A stretch of DNA of 64,000 bases from Flavobacterium anhuiense (GTDB lineage: Bacteria > Bacteroidota > Bacteroidia > Flavobacteriales > Flavobacteriaceae). The translations under genes were made by a program, and so were the position numbers. Below, piece after piece: positions 62,907 to 64,000 of this stretch (the first letter of the stretch is position 1; every line of letters begins with the position of its first letter). The notes beneath the pieces were generated by a model. It made no database searches. It saw nothing but the letters and a program-made list of their open reading frames with translations, and was not told the DNA's origin. The stretch spans positions 1 through 64,000 of the forward strand of contig NZ_JUIV01000018.1 in the NCBI RefSeq assembly GCF_004151235.1. The letters run 5' to 3'.

Positions 62907-63587
62907 TTATCTTCCAATTTGCCAGCTATATCCTTTTACGCTCGGAATATAAGCTGAACGACCAATTATTACTAAATTATTATAAATTTTCCTGTTGTAT
63001 TTAATGCCAATCGCATTTCCAGAAGTATACATTTTATTGGCTTTAAAAACTACCTTCATTTTGCCATCTTCCAATTCTGCATCAGATATTCGCTCCACTA
63101 GCCAAGTAGATTGCCATTTTACAGCCAACTCGTTTTCGGCTGTTTTAGTTACACTTTTTACTAATTTTACTGCTTCCGCTGGAATTTCAAAGTGTTCTGT
63201 TAGTTCTTTCTGAGTCATGGTCTGACCCATTTTACAATTGTCTAATATTTTACGGACATTGACAAAATTTAAAAGCTTGTCGTTAACTTCTTTTTTTATA
63301 GAAGTTGGGGGAATGGCTGTGTTATTTGTAGTTTGGGAACTTATCGGTTTAAAATCTATTGGATTTTTGACTGAAAAAGGATTTTTTGGGACAACAGTCT
63401 TTTTTGACTCAAATTCTTTTGGTGCTGTGATAGTTTTTGAAGAAATCTTTGGATTTACTTTCACAGTAGCAGGTGTCAGGTTATTGACAGACTGAATGAC
63501 TTTTTGGGACTGTCTTTTTTCATCATTGCCACAGCTTAAAAAGAGATAGGTAGCAGAGAATAAAATAAGCAAGTAATTTTTTTTCAT
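62907..63587 (-). CDS. hypothetical lipoprotein (226 aa)
   Basis: A lipoprotein signal (LFLSCGN) leads into a long low-complexity Lys/Thr/Pro/Asn linker (about 25-105). The C-terminal domain (FVNVRKILDNCKMGQTMTQKELTEHFEIP... YNNLVIIGRSAYIPSVKGYSWQIGR) is of a family I do not recognise. The linker suggests the domain works away from the membrane, in the periplasm or at the surface. It is 22 bases after the queuosine transporter gene. Confidence 0.65.
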   Translation of the reverse strand: MKKNYLLILFSATYLFLSCGNDEKRQSQKVIQSVNNLTPATVKVNPKISSKTITAPKEFESKKTVVPKNPFSVKNPIDFKPISSQTTNNTAIPPTSIKKEVNDKLLNFVNVRKILDNCKMGQTMTQKELTEHFEIPAEAVKLVKSVTKTAENELAVKWQSTWLVERISDAELEDGKMKVVFKANKMYTSGNAIGIKYNRKIYNNLVIIGRSAYIPSVKGYSWQIGR

Positions 63588-63609
63588 GACCTAAATATTT
63601 TTTTATTCT

Positions 63610-64000
63610 TTATCCTTTATGTGCAGGATCTTCGTCCAAATATTTTTTAATCAAATGATGTCCTAAATAAATTGCTGGAGTTAATAAGATAGCTATTGCT
63701 AGTTTAAAAGTGTATCCTATTAATCCTGAAGATATAAAGGTGTCGAAATCAATTTTTCCGGGAAGCCAAAATGCAATTCCTAAAACAATAAACGAATCAA
63801 ATAATTGCGAAATAACAGTAGAACCGGTTGCTCTCAGCCATATTTTCTTTTCGCCGGTTCTGTTTTTAAAGAACCAAAATATCCACACATCAATAAGCTG
63901 TGATGCCATGAAAGCGATTAAACTTCCAACAATAATCCACATACTCTGCCCAAAAACGGCTTGAAATTGATCGTCGTTTACTGGGCTAATTCCTTTTGCA
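63610..64000 (-). CDS. queuosine precursor transporter (VUT/YhhQ family), 5' end outside the window
   Basis: The reading frame stays open upstream of the internal ATG at 63942 to the window edge (AKGISPVNDDQFQAVFGQSM), so the start lies beyond 64000. The visible part has membrane helices and the family pattern MWIIVGSLIAFMASQLIDVWIFWFFKNRTGEKKIWLRATGSTVISQLFDSFIVLGIAFWLP. It imports queuosine precursors used for tRNA modification. Confidence 0.9.
   Translation of the reverse strand, partial: AKGISPVNDDQFQAVFGQSMWIIVGSLIAFMASQLIDVWIFWFFKNRTGEKKIWLRATGSTVISQLFDSFIVLGIAFWLPGKIDFDTFISSGLIGYTFKLAIAILLTPAIYLGHHLIKKYLDEDPAHKG

Overview
The window looks like chromosomal DNA of a Flavobacterium-like member of the Bacteroidota. 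The DNA is AT-rich. It carries SusC/SusD pairs, many lipoproteins whose signal peptides end in short Ser/Cys lipoboxes, and promoters of the TTG...TANNTTTG type. Its intergenic regions hold short tandem and palindromic repeats of a kind typical of the genus. I see no tRNA, rRNA, CRISPR array, prophage or complete transposon. The first 40 bases resemble the end of an IS3-family element.

Bases 58-27705 form a polysaccharide utilization locus (PUL). A membrane sensor/regulator with a triple-Tyr domain and a LuxR-type HTH is divergent from two tandem cassettes, each susC-susD-surface lipoprotein. The cassettes share an almost identical 5' leader and a similar terminator hairpin. They are followed by a run of secreted or lipid-anchored enzymes: GH30, GH30, GH30, GH5 with a CBM6-like tail, GH16, a secreted endonuclease/exonuclease/phosphatase-fold protein, GH30 and GH3. 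The enzyme set fits breakdown of beta-1,3/beta-1,6-glucan (laminarin or fungal cell-wall glucan), ending in glucose release by the GH3. The substrate is inferred.

Bases 27937-41916 are mixed. They hold a DUF3857/transglutaminase protein, a Nudix-derived regulator that has lost its catalytic box, and a DNA alkylation-repair island (AraC-OGT fusion, PF09859-type oxygenase, stand-alone Ada zinc domain, AlkB). After these come a GNAT/SMR pair, a patatin fused to an outer-membrane barrel, adenosylhomocysteinase, a phosphopantetheinyl transferase, and a truncated hemoglobin operon next to a Crp/Fnr regulator with an FNR-like box between them.

Bases 42011-54111 hold a GGGP synthase-pnuC-nadR-like/DUF4301-arfB operon and a TPP riboswitch driving a TonB-dependent receptor (probably thiamine uptake). 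They also hold a Rieske-like lipoprotein without the His ligands, greA with a hairpin leader, a HIT protein, an orphan histidine kinase, a flavin reductase-like protein, DUF3127, aat and a MOSC protein.

Bases 54108-61607 are a thiamine biosynthesis operon on the minus strand: TPP riboswitch, thiS, thiC, tenI/thiE-like, thiD, thiE, thiG, a GxxExxY gene, thiH, thiF. The GxxExxY gene sits between thiG and thiH, bracketed by 20-base perfect inverted repeats that abut the flanking thi genes. A palindromic repeat also lies in frame inside the tenI-like gene. The two TPP riboswitches would co-regulate synthesis and uptake.

Bases 61689-64000 hold 3-methyladenine glycosylase I, two lipoproteins and the 3' part of a queuosine-precursor transporter cut by the window edge.
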